From positions 16,237,610 through 16,301,609 of the forward strand of contig NC_133216.1 of the NCBI RefSeq assembly GCF_040436345.1: a stretch of 64,000 nucleotides of DNA. The letters run 5' to 3'. Numbering within the stretch: the stretch's first letter is position 1; the number at the start of each line of letters is the position of its first letter. The notes under the pieces were generated by a model. That model made no database searches. It worked only from the letters and a program-made list of their open reading frames with translations, and was not told where the DNA came from. A program made the position numbers and the translations under genes. This document shows positions 11,953 to 24,326 of the stretch, in pieces. Source of the DNA: Pagrus major. Lineage: Eukaryota; Chordata; Actinopteri; Spariformes; Sparidae.

Positions 11953-14900
11953 ATGTCAGTGCCTTTCTCCAACACTCACCTGCGGGTCCCGCGAGGTTTT
12001 GGTACCATCCTAGAGGGTCTGGCCCGAGAAGTCCTGCGAGACCAGCCTGAAGACATCCCTGAATATGCTGCACTGTACTTCGATGCTCTTCTCAAACAAA
12101 GAGAAGGTAACTGCGACTTTGTATGCTGTAAAGTGAGACTAAAGCCATTAAATGCTGTCAAGTAATATTAATGATTTTCTTTTCTAATTGTGCTTGTAGA
12201 TAGTGGCATGGACCCTGCTGAGTGGGCTGCTAAACTGGAAGATAGATTCTACAACAACCATGCATTCAAGGCTACTGGGGTACTAAGTCAACCTTACTTT
12301 AGAGACCACTGCTCACCAGTTTTTTCAGTGTGTCTCTACTCATTTACCATGACACCTTTGTTGTTGTTTCCCCCCCAACAGGCTAGTCCTGAAAAAGAGC
12401 CTGCAGCAGAGGTGACCATTTCCAAGTGAGTCTCAACGTATGAACTATTAACAGCCAGGATGATGGACAAGAGGCAGAGAATAGTTCAGGGACAAGTGAA
12501 GAAGAAATGAGAATAAAATATTATTTGTTCTATATTACTAAAAGTTTTCAATATAGAGTCGTTGTGTGAGGTATTCTGTTGACGCCGTTGTTGTTTTTGG
12601 CCCTGATTAGGAAAATTAAGAAAAGTTTGAGCGCATAGCTGCAATTATCATACAGCACAGTCACTCAACAACTACAAATGCAGTGGGGCTTGGACAGACA
12701 GTACACGCATTGTCCCAACCTCATTGAAAGGGTCATTTTTAAAATCATTAGACCTTTTATTAAAAAATAAATCAATTGTATAGAGTTACAGGGACATTGC
12801 ACATTAAGAACATTTCTGTAAAAATGCAGGTTTAGCCATCCTAGCTAATTTTCAAATGCAGTCCTTGGCCAGGTGTAATGGCAGCTACAATAGACACATT
12901 AAAATGACTTAAAGTGGAACAGCAATACTGTTCATTAGCAAAGCACATACAAAACACTTTAAAGCAAGCACAATGATACATAAAACAAAGTGTGACTAAT
13001 TTACAGGAGCTCAGTGATGAAAGCACTTTCAAGTTTGCAGTGTCACGGGTGAGAAGAAAAGGCGAGACTGAAGAGCTACAGGAAGACAGTCACAGGTTTC
13101 AGATGAGTGCCATAAAGGCGTTATGACATTGTTTTGTTTGGCATCACTTAAGTCACAATAACCCCCTCAATTTTCCCATCGTCATAACAAATGTTTCTCA
13201 TCTCAAGTTGTTCATTTTGATGTTCTGTTTTAGAGAAAAATCAAATGAGTCCCAAACTGGAGATGAATCGAGTCATTCAGCAGAAGCCTCAAATCTTTCC
13301 ACCACACAACCTAATGTCTCTGAAGAGGTTGATTTAACTGAAAGCACAGGAGAAGAAGATGAAAAACATGATATTACAGAGGAACATGTTATTTCAACGG
13401 AAAAAGGACTTTCAGAAGAGGAATCAGTCAAAAGGCTCCGAGCTGCAGATGCACAGTCAGATGAACTGAGTGGGACAGAAGAGGAGGACGACCCGACAAC
13501 ATTGGATCAAGTTGGCAGGGCAGCTAGTGAAAAATATAGCAGCCCCACTGACTCGTCTTCGTTCGGAGGGATTTCAAACGTAGATGTGTGTGCTCAGGAG
13601 TTAAGAATGGGGGAAGATGAGGGAGGTGATAGACAAGAGACCGCAGCTGAAGATAAAGAGATCGTAGACTCGGAAGAAGAGGAAAAAACGGAAGCTGAAG
13701 AACCAGTGGAGGTCTATCCGTATTCTGGGCTAGCTGATGTAGATGTGTGTGCTGCAGAGCTTGTAGGAGCAGAGAGGACAGTGGAAGGAGCCACTGCTGA
13801 AGATAATACACTTGTTATTGAAGAGGAAAGCTCAAAACCCCAACCTGAAGAAACTGTTGTGCAAGACAATCAACAAGTAGCAGAAGACCAGGCAGAAAAA
13901 GCAAAGGAGGAGGAAGGAACAGAGACTGAGACTCCTTCTGGGGGAGCACATGAAAGTTTAACTCATATAGAGGGTGATTTAGACAGTAATGTAATACCAA
14001 AGGAGGATTCATTGGTTGAGATAAGCTTTGAAGATGTTCCAGAGGCTCAGCAGAATAAAGAAGTTGGGGAGAAACAGCCAGAGGTCTTAAACACTAATAT
14101 ATTGGAAATGCTACAGGAGGAAGAATCTGAGGAAGTGAGTGCAGCAGCAACAGACCAAAATATATCAGGTACACAAGACCATGATGAACCTGAAATGGTG
14201 GGAGCTGAAAAGGATCTTAACCCTGAAGGTGAGGAAATGAAAAGTCAACACGAGGCATCTGATATAGTGAAGGAGAAGGTGGACACCACTGACTCTAATT
14301 TAAATGATAGTAAGGATGATGAGAAGGGAGAAGGTGTTAAAACCATCGACTCGTCACATCAGCCCACCAGCGAGGCAGAAGCAGAGAGCCCGGAGCATGA
14401 AACTGATCTTAAAAATGAAGAAACCCAGAAGATAAGTGAAGACGAATTTCACCAGAATGAGTCGAACGACCCTGACGTTAAAGAAGAAGACACAACAGAC
14501 ACAAAGGGAGGAAACGAAGAGGAGGACATGCGTACAGAAGGCCACGGTGAGGTGGAGGACCAAGAGATAAATGATGGTGGTGCAGGAAATCACTTGTCAG
14601 AAGTAACCCAGACAAATATATCAACTGCTGCAATGGAGGCAGAGAGTGAAACTCTAGAGCAACTACCAGAGGAGAACGAGGAGAGTCAGAGAACACTTGT
14701 GGAGTCACAGCCAGAGGATGCAGAGGGAGAAAAACAGGTCACTTCAAAGGAGAGAACATCAGAAGCAGAGGGACTTGTGGAAGAGGGAAAGATTGATTCT
14801 GCAATACAAGAAAAGAGTGATGCAATGTGTGAAGAGAGCAGCATCAGCCACACTCAGAGTGCAGATCGGCTGGCTGATGACCACCAAGGAGAGGAAACTC

Positions 14901-16281
14901 AGCTTGGTTCTGAAGAGGACACCACCGAGCCTGAAGGCCACAGTGGTGACAAGGTAAAGGTTTATGCTTCCTCTCAAAATAGGCAATATATACCGTATTT
15001 CACACATTTGTGTACGCCTTAACATAGTAAATGAAAAATTTTACCCAAAAGTCACACTTGAGTTAAATGAAATAGAATTGTACTTAAAAGTCTTAAAGCA
15101 TCAGATATTAAATATATCATGTATCAAAAGTAATTTTATGACAACAAATGTACTTAAAGGGGCACTATGTAGTTTTGGAGAAGAAATTCAAACTCAGATT
15201 TTTGATATTTACAATATTAATGAGGTAATAATACAAACTCAGAAATATTTTGGTCCCCAGAACACTGTTTAAAGCTAGAAAGGTGGCAGGGTCCGCCAAA
15301 TACAAACAAAGTAAAACAGTATGAAACTGTTTTGCCCTATAAGGTCAGTTTGTTTATTCAGTTGATTCAGTAATGAATTGTTTATTTAGTTTGTTTAGGG
15401 ATTAAAAAAAAACAACATATTTACATGTATGTGCTGTATTCTATGGGTCAACCAATTATCACCCTGGCCGATTATCGTACCCAATCTTCAGCATTTCTGA
15501 CTATCGGAAACAGTGTGTTTCTGTTTATTTATTTATTTTTTATCCAATTGCCATAAAAATAAATATGAAAACTAGAATGGCACTCAGCAGAGCGCATGCC
15601 TCCACCAATGACCAACAGTCCCCTTTAATCCAATCAAGCCTAATCCAGTATCAAATAAAACATATTAAAATCTGCTTGATCTGGATTTTTATTTGGATCT
15701 GCATCAAATTATACTCAATCATAGATACCAGCCTCCTAAATGCACAGACCTATTTTTATATCAAGATCCATGCATTATTCCCTGAGTAAATAACGAAAAT
15801 GTAGAAAACTTTCTCAATGTTAGAGAAAGTGAGGAAAAAAAAATCTGGATCTGTTCCTTTATTGGACCCAAACCAAAAGTTAATGAGGTCTATTCTGGGC
15901 CAAGAACCCATCCTCCATCCAAGTTTTGTGGAAATCCGTTGAGTGGGTTTTGTGTGAGCCTGCTGACCAACCAACCATCAAATGGAAACGGTTGAAAACA
16001 TAACCTCCTTGGCAGAGGTAGTGGAGTAAAAGTATATTTCCTCCAAAATGTAGTGAAGTGGAAGTATAGAGCAGAAAATGTGCATACTGAATTATAGTAG
16101 AAGTACCTCAAAACTGTACAGCACTTGAGTAAATGTACTTAGTTACGTTCTATCACTGCATCTCGTCCACTTTTATCAACAGGCTGAGGATAAATGTTCC
16201 CTTTCAGACAGATGCGTCTTTAGCTTGGCTGCAGTCTGCTGCTCTGCTCCCTTTCCTGTCTCAGGTAGCCTATATAAATAA
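11953..16281 (+). CDS. spa17: Sperm surface protein Sp17-like (RIIa domain plus long acidic tail), 5 exons
   Basis: Exons: 11953-12106, 12200-12279, 12382-12425, 13234-14953 and, less certainly, 16183-16281; total 2097 nt, 698 residues. The start MSVPFSNTHLRVPRGFG matches the Sp17 N-terminus. Residues about 12-50 form an RIIa dimerisation/docking domain (GFGTILEGLAREVLRDQP..YFDALL), which in this family binds A-kinase anchoring proteins in sperm flagella and cilia. Exon 2 carries the Sp17 signature DPAEWAAKLEDRFYNNHAF. Exon 4 alone encodes about 573 residues rich in Glu, Asp, Ser and Thr, with no predicted fold. Human Sp17 is only about 150 residues and ends in an IQ motif; none is encoded anywhere in 11953-18234. 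The final exon has a good acceptor and poly(A) context, but encodes an unremarkable Cys-containing tail and could be 3' UTR of another form. Exons 1-4 are secure. Confidence 0.82.
13234..14953 (+). other. spa17: Giant acidic exon 4 of spa17 with duplicated VDVCAxEL motif
   Basis: One uninterrupted 1720-nt exon, entered in phase 2 after TTTTAG and left in phase 0 at AAG|GTAAAG. Composition is dominated by Glu, with Asp, Ser, Thr and Gln. Two matching segments stand out: GGISNVDVCAQEL (about 13567-13605) and SGLADVDVCAAEL (about 13724-13762). The rest looks disordered. A retained-intron form would add 22 residues and stop at 15022. Confidence 0.8.
15154..15410. mobile_element. Inverted-repeat element, copy 1 of a three-copy family
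   Basis: Starts TTAAAGGGGCACTATGTAGT. It shares its interior (reverse complement of the GGTGGACCCTGCCACCTTTC block) with copies at 24327-24693 and 47165-47408. The far terminus is missing, so this copy is truncated. It lies in spa17 intron 4. Confidence 0.65.
15550..16165. repeat. Fish interspersed repeat (CATAACCTCCTTGGCAGAGG type) and AAGTACTT-type fragment
   Basis: 15835-16020 holds TCCAAGTTTTGTGGAAATCC and ends in CATAACCTCCTTGGCAGAGG. It looks like the same family as the plus-strand GCCAAGGAGGTTATGTTTTC segment near 32730. 16018-16165 is the AAGTACCTC..TTGAGTAAATGTACTTAG repeat. Assigned from memory, not by search. Confidence 0.5.
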
Positions 16282-16282
16282 A
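16277..16282 (+). promoter_or_regulatory. Candidate poly(A) signal AATAAA of spa17
   Basis: The hexamer overlaps the TAA stop of the proposed last spa17 exon (TATAAATAAACC). That would put cleavage only some 15-30 nt after the stop, which is unusually tight, so confidence in this terminal exon is limited. Confidence 0.45.
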
Positions 16283-18234
16283 CCCCTTCAAGGACGAGTC
16301 TGATCAACAGTGGCCCTCACTTTTTTCCCCTCCTGGACTCTCTAGGGGTAGGTGATTGAAAATATCTCCAAAATAGTTCATTTCCTGGATGATGTATGGC
16401 ACACGGTCACTCTGACAAACTTTGAATGTCACCTAGAGGGTCACAATCCAAATCTTCCTCTCTCAAATGTGCCGAGATTTCCGTCTGAGCGTTCACCCTA
16501 ATAATCTGTGTCTTTGTTCATACGCTGGCATGTTCAAGTTGCTGTTTGAGGACTTCTCTCTGCCGCCTTGCTCATGAAACTGTAATACCGTGGCTTTGCC
16601 AGATCGACTCTCCTCGTGGGAGCCACCACAGCCCCCACAGATTGAAGCCTGATTCTGCCATCTATCATCATAAAAGACAGACTGAACAATTCGTCTTGTG
16701 AATTAGGCCTTTAACATTTTTACTGCTGTCACAGTTAGCCCCGTCTGATTCGTCTGGACCAACAGGGCTCCAAACACGCGGGGCGGGAGTGTAGGAAGGG
16801 GTACTAAGAATGTTACCATGGTAACCCCTCACCATCCTGCTCTCTCTTAGTGTCGTCATGGAATTAATAGGAGATGGTGATGCTGATAGTTGCTATGCAC
16901 CATCTGTATTAGTAATCTACATTTAATAGCAGCCCCTGACTGACTGATTGAACAGTAAAACATCACTTTCTGTTTCTTCACATTTTGCCTGCTTGGAGGC
17001 AGAATTTTAGTAAATCTACCACAACTGTACAATACAGTATATAGGCCATCTTTTTGACAGTGACCTAGCTGCAGAAGCTCAGCAGACGTCTAGTTTTTAT
17101 TTCAATTTTCCTGCTTTTAACTCACTGTTTACAAGTATCTACCACAATATTCCTATGCTCTAATCATCTTACGAAAGTAAACAATGTGTTAGACACACTA
17201 ATGATCAGGCTAATATGAGCAGGCTTACTATATCATGATTGATTGCTGAAAATGTAATCACAGTGGCTATCATTCAGGGAATTAATTGATAAAACAAGTG
17301 AAACCAGGCGTGAGGCTAATTGAACGTACTGTTTGAATAGGTGGTGAGCGAAGCAGCAGGAAGAGCGTTAATGTCAGCGATATAACTCAGATAAATGGAC
17401 GCTTTCTGTTTCTCTCCCTCTCCGTCTTGTCTCTGAGGCTGGCAGAGGAGTGTGGGCGGCCATACCAGCTGGGATCAGAGGGATGGAGAGGGCTGTTAGC
17501 TCACTCTGCCTCTAATAAATTTATAACACCTCCTAGTGTAAAACAGCCCAAGATGCTTACACAGTTTTATTTTCACGCAATTAGCGGAATTTGAAAGTCA
17601 GCAGTTTTTATTGTTTTGCGGCCATATGGCTTTACGTAGTATTTCTGTGTCGGTCATCTGTTATTCGTGTGAGTTTTGTTGTTTCTTTTTATTAGTAACA
17701 CTGCAACTTGTGGATTTTTATGATGCTTGGTGCTATGGCAGTTACTTTAATTTACATCCAGACCGTGTAGCCCATCATTTTTACTTGTTTCAAACTTTAA
17801 CTGGCACACTATACTCTCTATTCAGCCCTATTTAAGTTACTACCTAAGCGTTTCGGCGAAACTCAGTGACTGTCTGTTAAAGGTCTGCAGCAGTAATGTG
17901 AACACAGTAGGTCAGCAGCCTTAATGAGAGTGAAAAGATGGAACACATGCTGTCATGTTTGTAGGAGGTCTCTCTTTCCCTCCCTCCCTCTTTCTCTCTT
18001 CCCCCCTCTCCGACTGTATGTCTCTCTCTCCCTCTCTCTCCCTCTCTCCCTCACTCTGTGCGTGAGCGGGTGTTACTGAACATACAGTGATTGTTAGTAA
18101 GAGCCAGTGAGGCATCTGTATTATACCGGAGACTCATTTAAAGAGAGCTTTTGCTTGGGTCCACATAGAAACCAAGGCGCACAAGTCATACTAGGTCAGC
18201 CCACCTGAAGACTGAAGTCACCTCTGAGTGAGAC
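16283..18234. other. Region between spa17 and nrgn, holding nrgn 5' flank and 5' UTR
   Basis: No coding exon seen. 16380-16830 is non-repetitive and of more mixed composition than its surroundings, so it is a candidate nrgn regulatory region (inference). 17967-18060 is a CT-rich low-complexity tract about 175 bp before the nrgn start. Confidence 0.35.
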
Positions 18235-21200
18235 ATGGACTGTCACAATGTGAGTAGAAGCTTCAGATTAACTTTTTGAATAGATTTGGGTTTTTTTTTA
18301 CTTGATCAGTGTAGTAGGTAAATGCAAATACAGTTTATTGAGTGAGACAGTTTGATAGTTTATATTGGTATTTACTAGTGTTTGGTTGTTGTCAAATTGC
18401 TTACTGGCATGTGTGTGTTATTGTGTTTGTCCTTTTACTAGAGTGAAATATATTCTGTTAATCATTAAGATAATTATGACTCACAATTGATAATTCTTTT
18501 TAGCCCCAAGGGCAACTAATTTAACACAGCTGTCAAGCTTTTTTCATCATAAATGGATAATATTGATTAAGATTTGCATCAGAATATTTCAAAAGAATTC
18601 ATGTCAGATTAAGTCTAAGGACCCTAAGGCAATAAAAAACAGTGAGACCCCTGGGGAGGTGTGTAGCCAGCAAAAATTCAGTGCATCAGTCAATCATCTC
18701 TGCTGCTGCGAGAGAGCTGGATTTTTGGCTGCTCAGTGAGCAGTCAGACAGGGAGGCTAATGAATGCTGGCTGAACAGGTGGGTGGTCACACTCCTACAC
18801 TGGAGGGGTTTCACTGGAGACATGATGCACTGATTCTCACCAAGGTAGTGGGATGACAGTGGGCTCGTTCTGTGGGCTGCCTTTGTATGAAACGTCAATC
18901 TGTTATCCATAAGCAAAGCACGGGGTGTAGCTGCTATGTGTTTCGCCACAGCATCTGAATTGGTGTTTACATAACTCGTCGACAGCCTTGGCGCTTTTCC
19001 ACTGACACTTTATGACAAGCCAGAATTTCTCTTCCGCCCACCCCCAGTTTCCTTTGGGACAGTGGATGCTGTACTTTCAGGCACTGACTGAGCTGCTGGT
19101 GTTGACGACAGCAGCTTTTTTTTTTCGCTGGGTCATCCGTTTTCAACCCAGGGTGCAGAGCAAGAAGTTATTTTCCCCTAAACCTAACACATTTCTAACC
19201 ATACCGTCATAAATGGATCATCAAACCTGTTTCTTACCAAGTTTACGCTGTCTAATGAACAATGATCTTATTATCATCGACCATAGTTCGGTTTGTCTGC
19301 TAAATATGCAGTTTCATGGCTTTTTCTAAAACCTTTTCCATGGTAGCAAGAGTAGACGGTGATAATTCATTAGAAACTAGGCTGACTCAGACATGTTTTT
19401 GCCAGCAGTGTATTATTCAGTAAGTGACAAGAGGAGATGGGGAGAGAAAAAGGAGGCAATGTGGGTTATTGACCTCCTGAGAGCCCTATTGAAGTCATGT
19501 AACAAGGGGAGCCACTCAGCAATAAGCACACATCATTTACTGTTTAAAAGATAGTGTTGTTGCACATAAAAATGTGCTGTCGCAATTTATTGAAGGTTAG
19601 ATTCTCCCACCGATGTCATCCAGATGTGATCACGTAATATGCCACCGTTCTGTGATAAACTACCACTTTTTGGTCCTCTCAGCAGGAGGACTGCAGCCGG
19701 CCCCAGGAGGAGGAGGACATCATGGACATCCCCCTGGACGACCCAGAGGCCAACAGGGCTGCTGCCAAGATCCAGGCTGGCTTCCGTGGCCACATGACCC
19801 GTAAGAAGATGAAGCCGGAGGACAAAGCAGAAGGGGAGGAGGTGAGCAGCACTGGGGATGTGCTCAACGGCAGCCAGGGGGACACAGGTCAGTGGTGTAG
19901 AACCATGAGGGTAAGAGTAGGTCACATAATGCCGTTAAAGAGGGCATTATGGAAAAGAGGCTCCCATCAGAAGGTAACAAAAAGGTAAGTGATGGAGAGC
20001 ATATACTTATGAGAAAGAAAATTTTAGGCATAAGGCAGTAAAATAAGTCATCATAGTTTGATGTTTTAAGGATGTCCTGCATGTTATTGGTTGAGCATTA
20101 GTCTTTGGTTTCCATTTTAAGATGTTAGAGGTAACATTGTGTGACTATTACCTTTTCTCAGAGTCAAACACTTGAGCATTACAGCGAACACAATCTGATT
20201 AACCATTTTACACACTAGGAAAAGAAACCATTTAAAAGCTATACATAATTGAATACACCTATTAGAGCCCCTTATGGGTTCTCCCAAGTGTGATTAATGC
20301 AACACATAACTGAGTGACTCATTTAATTACCCCATAGGGTCTCCAGCAACAGATGATTGAATCTTTCAATTATTTTTTTTTTTCCGTTACAGGAATTATA
20401 AATGAATCTGCTTGTAGATGTGCAGTTAAGTCGCTCAAGTTTTTTACCTGGAAAATGTCAAGATACTTTCTCACAGAGTGTGCCTGTTTTTATTCTACAC
20501 AGCCGGGGGGGAGGAACCCGCTGTTTCAACACGAGCAAAGGTTGCATTTAGGTTTGATTTTACGCTCAACAAACCAAATTTAAACCTCTCTGAAAATGAC
20601 GACGCATAAAGAAAACGAGTATGAAATCGTTTCATATTTTACTTGGAACACCACGTATTCTCATCAGATATCCACACAGGTAAAAATGTTAACCCTTCTC
20701 CTGTTAGACCAAGCAGCCTTTTCTTCGGGGATGAGGCTCACACAAGGGATGGTCGTCAATGATTCTCCCTAACCCAGTTGCTGGCTGCCTTGCATCCTCA
20801 TGTAGGAGATGTATTTATAGCTCCAGGTGCATTAGGTACAATATGCTTCAGAGGGCCAGGCAGAATTAATGGACCTGTCGGGCTGGAACAGAGCATTACA
20901 AGCACCTCCCGTTGGGGGAGACCCCCTTTTCACAGTAGAATTGGGTTTTTGAGCTCATCTGCCAACTTCTCAGCACTGCAAAGTGCTTTAAAACTTAGAA
21001 ATGAAATCGTAGAGACAGATGATATTTACATAATACAGCAAGTTTCACCTCCTTTGAAAATTAATTCTCCGTATCAAGTTTTCTTCAAATGTGTTTTTAA
21101 AATAGGTCCGCCCACATGTAACCTTGCAGTTTGTGACTATTCATTGGAGTCAGTTCACCTTGGCGACAGGAGAGTACACAGAAACTGTTCTTTCCAGGCT

Positions 21201-21296
21201 CTGCAGTGCTTAACTACGCCTTGCCTATTTCTGTTTTTAGAGACAGGAGGATCGGGGGCAGTAGAGAGAGACGACACATCTGTGCCAGAGCAGTGA
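18235..21296 (+). CDS. nrgn: Neurogranin, 3 coding exons
   Basis: Exons: 18235-18249 (MDCHN), 19686-19887 and 21241-21296; 273 nt, 90 residues. Neurogranin is a postsynaptic protein that binds calmodulin at low calcium through its IQ motif and releases it when calcium rises. Here the N-terminus is MDCHNEDC, followed by the family signature [19 protein letters not shown] and the IQ core [16 protein letters not shown] (residues 33-48). Mammalian neurogranin has Ser36 in this core (QASFRGH), the PKC site; here that position is Gly37. The C-terminal tail is acidic and Ser/Gly/Thr-rich. The tiny first exon followed by an IQ exon fits the known gene layout. A NAGNAG acceptor (19681-19685) could insert one Gln. 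It lies directly downstream of spa17, as in human. Confidence 0.92.
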
Positions 21297-22181
21297 CGCC
21301 CCCCTGTCCTGACCTGGATGAAGAGAAAGAGGGGAAGAAGCAAGGTAGCGAGAGATGGCTGGCATAAGCCGGCTGGGCTGGCTTTCAGGCACACCTTTTT
21401 ACCCCAGGAGTCATTTTCTTTTTCTCAACACAAATTAGCAGTAGAAAATGAACCGACAGTTTTGAGGGTGTGTTTTGTGAATTTTGTGAACTTTAACACT
21501 CCTTCTCTGCTCCTCCAGCAGTACGGATGTCTTTGACCCAGAATTTGCAACTCACTGCATGTACTTGTGAAACTTCTGGTAGTGTGCTAGTTTTTAGATG
21601 ATGATCTGTGAATGTGAAAATGAATGTCCTCTAAATGCTAAACAGGGCTTATTTTGGATGGATCCGTTCATACCATCTGTGTATAAACCTTGTATGCATC
21701 AGCATTAGACTTTGCGTGATTAGTGGCTTCAATTATTTGTCGTTTTGCATTGTTTTCTGGTGTGCTTGTATCTTGACTATTATTTATCTATTTGACTTGC
21801 TTACAAAACGGATTAAAACATCAAAAACAAGAGAAGTAGCTATGTATGTTCTATTTATTCTAAGTTACATCATTCAGATTGCAATTGCCTTGATTATCTT
21901 TTTTGATCACATGATAAGTAAGTTTTCACATTTTCAAGCATTTTCTATAAATCTGATCTTCCAGAACAGTAAGCATGCAGTAACTACACTTCTTTTTTTT
22001 CCCAGATGCATTTGGTACAGCTTTACCTAAACAGACACTGGTTCAATATGTTCTGTTGTTGTGTTGGTGGGTTTGACTTGTTAAATCAGGTGTGTGAAAT
22101 TCCTTTGTCAAAGCCTTCATGCTTTCAATTTAACTGAATAGTACATTGCTGAACTTTGCTGTAGAATCATGGCATTACACT

Positions 22182-22187
22182 AATAAA
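22182..22187 (+). promoter_or_regulatory. Poly(A) signal AATAAA of nrgn
   Basis: Hexamer in CACTAATAAATCC, implying a 3' UTR of about 900 nt. The UTR is T-rich and contains no supported coding exon. Confidence 0.6.
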
Positions 22188-24326
22188 TCCACCTCAAATA
22201 TACGGTGAAATGTCTGTATTACACTTCATTAATTCAAGATCAAGTTTCAAACAGGACCTCTTATGTCATCTGTCACCTCCATCTTTCTTCTGAGTGCTAA
22301 AGTCGAGATTTTTGTACAGCATCACAGCAGCCAAAGCTGCTCATTTTTCTTTTGTCACTGCCACATAAGCGGGTCTGCTAATTGGAGGGAGCAGTTTCCA
22401 TGAAGCTGCAACAGTGTTTTGTCTCCCGTGTGGCGCTCTTGCACAAGGAATCACATGAATAATTCATCACATGAAACCGCACTACTCATATTTACAACTA
22501 CCAGTTACACTAGACAAATTAATTGGGTTTTTACCAATAATAGCTATTAGAGAGGGCAATTTAAATAATTACATACGCAGGATGAATTGAACTATCAAAT
22601 GTTTTTTATCCTGTCAACAAGTGCATTGCCATAAACACGGACAACACTGACTGATGCATGTACCGGCCGGATATTTTGGGCCACCTTTATTGCAACAAGG
22701 CTGTTTAAGTCACAAAAGAACAGCGCAATTTTTGCTTCATTTGCCCAGGCAGTCTTGTTCGCTTTATGAGAAACAGGCTCGAGCATCTTCAGTCTCCCAA
22801 TGCTCCCACTCAGCCCACCTACACACATCTGAGCCACACAGCACTCTGCACAAACTCAGACTGCACATGCATCACACACAGGAAAAACACAACCCATACT
22901 TCAGCATGCAGATCCCACTCAAGTCACTCACTGTCACATGCACAGACACACACACGCGGTTTGCTGGCTGTGTCACCAGCTGTAGAGATAGGACAACCAA
23001 CACCAGCCTTAGTCTCTGTGGTTTTGCAGAGCCAGAGTGCATAGCACTTCCTTCTCAGGCTGACGTTCCTCCTCCGCCGCGCTCTCATAAATATCCTCCA
23101 TGGGTTTTATAAGGACCTATTCTCTTTTCTCCTACTCAGTCCCAGAGGTGCCATGGCCACGTTCTCCTGTCTCTTTAATGACTGTGGGTGAACAATCAAT
23201 AATCTGCACACCTCCAAACATAGCACAACACCCACTTGGTGCTGTAGATTGAATTCTGAGAGTGAGGGAAAAAGACATGTTTTCAGAAAAAAAACAAAAA
23301 AACATGAAACTCGAGCTGGATGGGGTCTTGATAAATCCTCGAGAGTGTCATGTCAGCACGTTTGCATCCTTGAACTTGCCACGGTGAAGCAGAGAATACT
23401 AACTCCGTCGATTTTACAACTTGTTAAAGTGGAACGTGGATTATTTTAGGAGTAGATCATATGAGAGATCTGCTTGGTTGGTTTGTTCTCTGCCTCAGAC
23501 AGCTTGTCAGTGAGAGAAAAAAAATCTTTGTGGTCTCCTGGGTGATAATTAGAGATGAAAAAGCCAGGATGAACAGCAGGGGGCGCAATTATCTGCTTTC
23601 CAGTGGTTATGCCACTGGCCTGGCCATCTTAGGAGATGCAGTGCCCTTAATACTAAGTAGGTTACACAACTAAGCAGCAACGACAGGGTATAAATGAAAG
23701 GCACATCCGCATAAATAACATCTGATGGATTATTATACATTTTGTCACATCTGTATGTCTGAGTCACACAGGATGACATCAGTCTTGCTGTGGACTAAAC
23801 GTGCCAACGCTTTCTGTCACCCAAACTGACTGAGACACACAGGCACCGTCTGTGCGCCTTCTCTCTTCCTCTACTGACTGCAAAGAGTCACCCCCTTGAT
23901 TTAGAGTGTGTTAGAAGATGAGAAGAAGAGGGAGGTGCTGCTTTTACCGAGGGCAGAGGTGGAGGGGAGAGGTTCGGCTTTGATGGCCCACTACACAGGC
24001 GTCTGAGGCCTGGGAGAGCGGCGGTGGACAGCAGCTGTGTTCCCACATTCCTGCAGCTTTCTATCAACCGTGCTTCCTCCTCTGCATCAAACCCTCCCTT
24101 TGTTGTCAAACAAAACGCAGTTAAAAACAAACTCGAAAAGAAAAGACGGCTTTCTCAAAGTGGGAGAGATGACTTGTGATGCAACTGACTCATCAGTGCA
24201 AACAAGCTATTGCTTTAATCCCTAAAAGACGTGACTGATGTAACACATGGCATCATGTCTGATATAATGAAAAGTGACAGTACTGCTCGCAAGAAACATC
24301 TAAGAGTGCTTTAGATCTTTAAATGC

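Noticed and set aside
13524..14708. Minus-strand frames opposite the spa17 acidic exon
   Set aside because: Shadows of Glu/Asp-rich codons, which read as Leu/Phe/Ser on the other strand; no independent start, splice or homology signal.
21635..22030. 131-codon frame with several hydrophobic stretches after nrgn
   Set aside because: It lies in the T-rich nrgn 3' UTR before the poly(A) signal. T-rich sequence naturally encodes Phe/Ile/Leu runs, and there is no splice or homology support.
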